Source: an uncultured Bacteroidales bacterium (lineage in GTDB: Bacteria > Bacteroidota > Bacteroidia > Bacteroidales > UBA932). From it: 9,479 bases of DNA. Location of the stretch: contig CABTXO010000042.1 of the NCBI GenBank assembly GCA_902488725.1, positions 1-9,479 of the forward strand, given 5' to 3'. Positions 6,416 to 9,479 of the stretch are shown here, piece after piece. Under the pieces are notes generated by a model. It was not told where the DNA came from. It searched no databases and was given only the letters and a program-made list of their open reading frames with translations. Position 1 is the stretch's first letter; each line of letters starts with the position of its first letter. The translations under genes were made by a program, and so were the position numbers.

Positions 6416-9400
6416 ATGAACAAATCCCTGAAGAGAATCCTGTCCATGTGTGCGATGCACAGCCTCTTTTCATTGATGTTTATCCCCCCGTGCCCGGCCC
6501 AAATCCCGCGGGAATCGACCTTGTCCGAGAGTCTTTCACTTCAGGATGTCAACGCCTTCGCCCAAGATTCGCTGGGCTATATGTGGATTGCGACGCTCGG
6601 CGGCCTGAACCGGTTCAACGGTTATGAGTTCCAGCAGTTCCTGCATGATGCAGCCCGCCCGGAGTCATTGCCCGATGACTTCGTTTTTTCGCTTTTCATA
6701 GACTCCGCCCGGCATCTCTGGGTCGGAACAGCATCTGGAGTGTGCCGATACGACTTTGATTCAGAGACATTCATCAAGTACCCCGGCACTCCCGCCGACG
6801 CTGCGACATACGGTTTTTTCGAAGACTGCTCCGGGCAGATCTGGACAGCGACACCGCTAGGGCCGGGCGTGATCGACGAAGCCGGGGTCACCGTCAACAT
6901 GTCGGGGCCGGAAAAAAGTGTCAAACAACTCTGGGAAGACGCAAGCGGGCATTTGTGGATGGGGCTGGACGACAGACAAGGCCTGGCGGTCAAAAAGCAT
7001 GGCGCTTCCTGGGAATATGTTTCAGTCCCGGGTGCCAGGCATGTCACGTGCATGTATTCCGATCCCCGGGGAATATGGTGGCTGGGAACGAACAACGGCA
7101 TCATTCTATTCAATCCCGACACTTTTTCTTTCAGCTTTCCGACTTTTCCTGTCTCCGGCCGGAACGGAATGGACAAATCACACATCACATTCATCAAAGA
7201 AATCGAACCGCTGAAAATCATGATCGGAACGGAAACCGAAGGATTCTTTCTGTACGACATGATGACCAAGAGGCTCTCGCACAACACCCCTTCGCGCTTC
7301 AATCCGCGCAATTCCGCGCAACTGCATACCTGCTATCTGGACCGGCAGAAAAATGTCTGGGTCGGAACCTACGACAAGGGGATCGTGATCGGCAACAAAC
7401 AGTCGGACTATTTCAATCCGGACAAGAAGGTCAGCGACGAAATCGAGGACAAGTTCGTCACCCGGGTCGTGGAAGATCATCGTCAGAATCTTTGGATCGG
7501 CACTCGCTACAACGGTCTTTTCCGATATTCAAGGGATGGAGGATTCGATCGCTTCAGCCCCTCCGACCTTCTCCCGGACGGCAACGAATTTTTGGAAGTC
7601 GTCTTCATCGATTCCCGCAACCGGGTATGGGTCGCCTTCCAATCCCAAATGATCATCGCAACCGTCACGCCAAGGGGAGATATCCATTTCGAAAAAAGGA
7701 TCGACATCAACAATGTCCGGGTCATCAAGGAAGATTCCGACCATGACTTCTGGATCGGCACATGGAAAGGTTTGTTCAAAATGACGGCTGACTACGACAT
7801 CGAGATGATTGATTCCACTTCAGCTTTCAATGTTACGGACATCCTTCTGACGGGCACGGGATCTCTGTTGTTTTCCGCCTACGGGAATGGCATCTACGCC
7901 ATGAAGAAGGGGGACGCGACACCGACATCGGTGAATTTCCCGGATGAAGACCTCCAGGTTTCCAGAACGGCCATCACGCTGTTCAAAGACAGCCGGGACC
8001 GGCTTTGGCTGGGAAGCTACGGGAACGGCCTGCTCTGCCGCTCGTCCGGTCAGCATGTCAGGCTTTCCGTCGCCGACGGACTTCCCAGCAACAACATCCT
8101 GTGTTTCCAAGAAGATTTCAACGGGAACATCTGGTGCAGCACTTCGCATGGAATATCAAAGTTGAGACCTGCGGCTGAGGGCTATTCCGTCACGAACTAT
8201 TTCAGTGCGAACGTCCTTCCCGGAAATCAATTCCACGAAAAATCCGGCTGCAGGACTGCGGACGGGTCGATATTCTTCGGCGGCAACCATGGGCTGACCT
8301 TTTTCAATCCTTCCGATTTCGTTTCAAGCAGCGCCCCTCCTCTTATCCACATCGAAGATCTGAAGATCTTCAATCGGAGCGTTCGGCCGGCTGCCGAAGG
8401 GTCCGTCCTGTCGAAGAGCATCCTGTTCACGGACGCGATCGTCTTGAATCACAGACAAAGAATGATCTCGCTGGACTATGCAGGCATTGACTTCTTCACA
8501 TCCAATAATTTGACTTACAAATACCGGCTGGAAGGCTTCGACAGTCGTTGGAATTACGTCGGCACGCACCGCAGAGCGTCCTACTCCAATCTCCCGCCAG
8601 GCAAATATAGATTTGAGGTAAGCGCGATAAATGCGGAGGGGGTTGAAAGCGCAGTCCCGGCGACGCTGGGAATCACCGTGAAACCCGCACCCTGGTTCAC
8701 TTGGGAAGCCTGGACGGGCTATTCAATCCTGCTTTCCATTCTGGTGTTCTTCCTGCTCAGAACTTTCCTGAACGCCAAACTCAACAAGCAACGCGCGGAA
8801 ATGGAGCACAATGAAAAAGAGCGTGAAAAAGAGATCGCGAAAATGAAGATCACCTTCTTCACCAACATTTCTCATGAACTCCGGACTCCGCTGGCGCTCA
8901 TTTCGGCCCCCCTGGAGAAACTCATGAAGGATGGCTGTGTCAGCGAATCCGGGAAAAAATATATGATCGTGGCGGACAGGAACGCCCACCGGATGCACCA
9001 GCTGATCAACCAGTTGATGGATTCCGTCAAGATCGAGAACGGCGTTCTTTCGCTGCATGTCAACGAAATCGACATCATTGCGCTGCTTTCCGGAATTCAT
9101 GAATCATTCCTCTATGTCGCGGAGCAGAAAAGCATCCGGCTCGAGTTCCGTCCCCACACGTCAAGGCTGATGCTCTGGGCGGATGCGGACAAGGTTGAAA
9201 AAATTCTCTACAACCTGCTTTCAAATGCCATCAAGCACACTCCCGCCGACGGCAAGGTGACCATCGGCTCCTCCTGCCGGGAGGGGTACCTCGAAATCTC
9301 CGTTTCCGACACGGGAGAAGGCATTCCCGCCGATAAACTCGACGACCTGTTCGTCCGGTACCGCATCGTCAACGGATCGCCCGATTACAGCGGAAACGGA

Positions 9401-9479
9401 ATCGGTCTGCATTACACGAAAACATTGGTGGAAAAGCACAAGGGAACGATCACCGCGCAGGTCGGACCTAGCGGTGGAA
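6416..9479 (+). CDS. Hybrid two-component system sensor/regulator (HTCS), 3' end cut by the window edge
   Basis: The frame is open for 1021 codons to the edge. Residues 1-29 look like a signal peptide (KSLKR, hydrophobic stretch, probable cleavage after PAQ). About 40-635 is a periplasmic domain of some 14 repeats with the pattern ED..G.(L/I/V)W(I/V)GT..GL, which fits two seven-bladed propellers. A Y_Y_Y domain follows (about 683-745, RLEGFD 704-709), then a membrane helix (about 768-785) and a HisKA domain with NISHELRTP and phospho-acceptor His820. The HATPase has N-box Asn937, the SDTGEGIP motif with Asp965, and the GNGIGL loop (993-998). By family knowledge a receiver domain and AraC-type HTH should follow; they are outside the window. 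It is divergent from the GH78 operon and probably activates it on sensing a rhamnosyl oligosaccharide. The start at 6416 is the first ATG giving a complete signal peptide. The ligand is inferred. Confidence 0.95.
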   Translation, partial: MNKSLKRILSMCAMHSLFSLMFIPPCPAQIPRESTLSESLSLQDVNAFAQDSLGYMWIATLGGLNRFNGYEFQQFLHDAARPESLPDDFVFSLFIDSARHLWVGTASGVCRYDFDSETFIKYPGTPADAATYGFFEDCSGQIWTATPLGPGVIDEAGVTVNMSGPEKSVKQLWEDASGHLWMGLDDRQGLAVKKHGASWEYVSVPGARHVTCMYSDPRGIWWLGTNNGIILFNPDTFSFSFPTFPVSGRNGMDKSHITFIKEIEPLKIMIGTETEGFFLYDMMTKRLSHNTPSRFNPRNSAQLHTCYLDRQKNVWVGTYDKGIVIGNKQSDYFNPDKKVSDEIEDKFVTRVVEDHRQNLWIGTRYNGLFRYSRDGGFDRFSPSDLLPDGNEFLEVVFIDSRNRVWVAFQSQMIIATVTPRGDIHFEKRIDINNVRVIKEDSDHDFWIGTWKGLFKMTADYDIEMIDSTSAFNVTDILLTGTGSLLFSAYGNGIYAMKKGDATPTSVNFPDEDLQVSRTAITLFKDSRDRLWLGSYGNGLLCRSSGQHVRLSVADGLPSNNILCFQEDFNGNIWCSTSHGISKLRPAAEGYSVTNYFSANVLPGNQFHEKSGCRTADGSIFFGGNHGLTFFNPSDFVSSSAPPLIHIEDLKIFNRSVRPAAEGSVLSKSILFTDAIVLNHRQRMISLDYAGIDFFTSNNLTYKYRLEGFDSRWNYVGTHRRASYSNLPPGKYRFEVSAINAEGVESAVPATLGITVKPAPWFTWEAWTGYSILLSILVFFLLRTFLNAKLNKQRAEMEHNEKEREKEIAKMKITFFTNISHELRTPLALISAPLEKLMKDGCVSESGKKYMIVADRNAHRMHQLINQLMDSVKIENGVLSLHVNEIDIIALLSGIHESFLYVAEQKSIRLEFRPHTSRLMLWADADKVEKILYNLLSNAIKHTPADGKVTIGSSCREGYLEISVSDTGEGIPADKLDDLFVRYRIVNGSPDYSGNGIGLHYTKTLVEKHKGTITAQVGPSGG

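Noticed and set aside
6622..7311. A 229-codon minus-strand frame inside the sensor gene
   Set aside because: It lies opposite the first propeller repeats of the HTCS, whose own frame is uninterrupted and shows clear repeat motifs.

Overview
The window is a fragment of an L-rhamnose utilisation locus, almost certainly from a member of the Bacteroidota and probably the order Bacteroidales. Three things support this. The right-hand gene is a hybrid two-component sensor with a two-propeller periplasmic domain, an architecture essentially confined to that phylum. The genes lack Shine-Dalgarno sequences. The gaps carry TAnnTTTG-type -7 promoter elements. Base composition looks GC-rich by eye (mid to high 50s percent), which suggests an Alistipes-like or other higher-GC lineage rather than a typical Bacteroides; this last point is inference.

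Layout. The left two thirds (about 1-6252) is a run of five genes on the minus strand. In transcription order they are: a secreted GH78 alpha-L-rhamnosidase (3628-6252), a long RpiB/LacAB-family putative sugar-phosphate isomerase (2977-3582), the L-rhamnose/H+ symporter RhaT (1942-2958), rhamnulokinase RhaB (387-1823), and the N-terminal part of a FucA-type class II aldolase that runs off the left edge (1-385). Gaps are 45, 18, 118 and 1 nt. The 118-nt gap before rhaB carries a candidate internal promoter. Facing the other way, from 6416 to beyond the right edge, is the sensor, cut within its histidine-kinase ATPase domain.

The 163-bp divergent intergenic region (6253-6415) is the regulatory hub. 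It holds two identical TAATTTTG -7-like elements in inverted orientation, one facing each gene. Between them is a near-perfect 12-bp direct repeat with an exact 21-bp period, the expected layout for a target of the AraC-type domain that normally ends such sensors.

Working model. The sensor detects a rhamnose-containing oligosaccharide in the periplasm and activates the operon. GH78 releases L-rhamnose from glycans, RhaT imports it, an isomerase (RhaI, not in this window) makes L-rhamnulose, RhaB phosphorylates it, and the class II aldolase splits the 1-phosphate to DHAP and L-lactaldehyde. The RpiB-like protein has no assigned step in this pathway and has lost two histidines used by true ribose-5-phosphate isomerases. 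It is the most functionally open gene here. No RNA genes, mobile elements, CRISPR arrays or SusC/SusD genes were seen.
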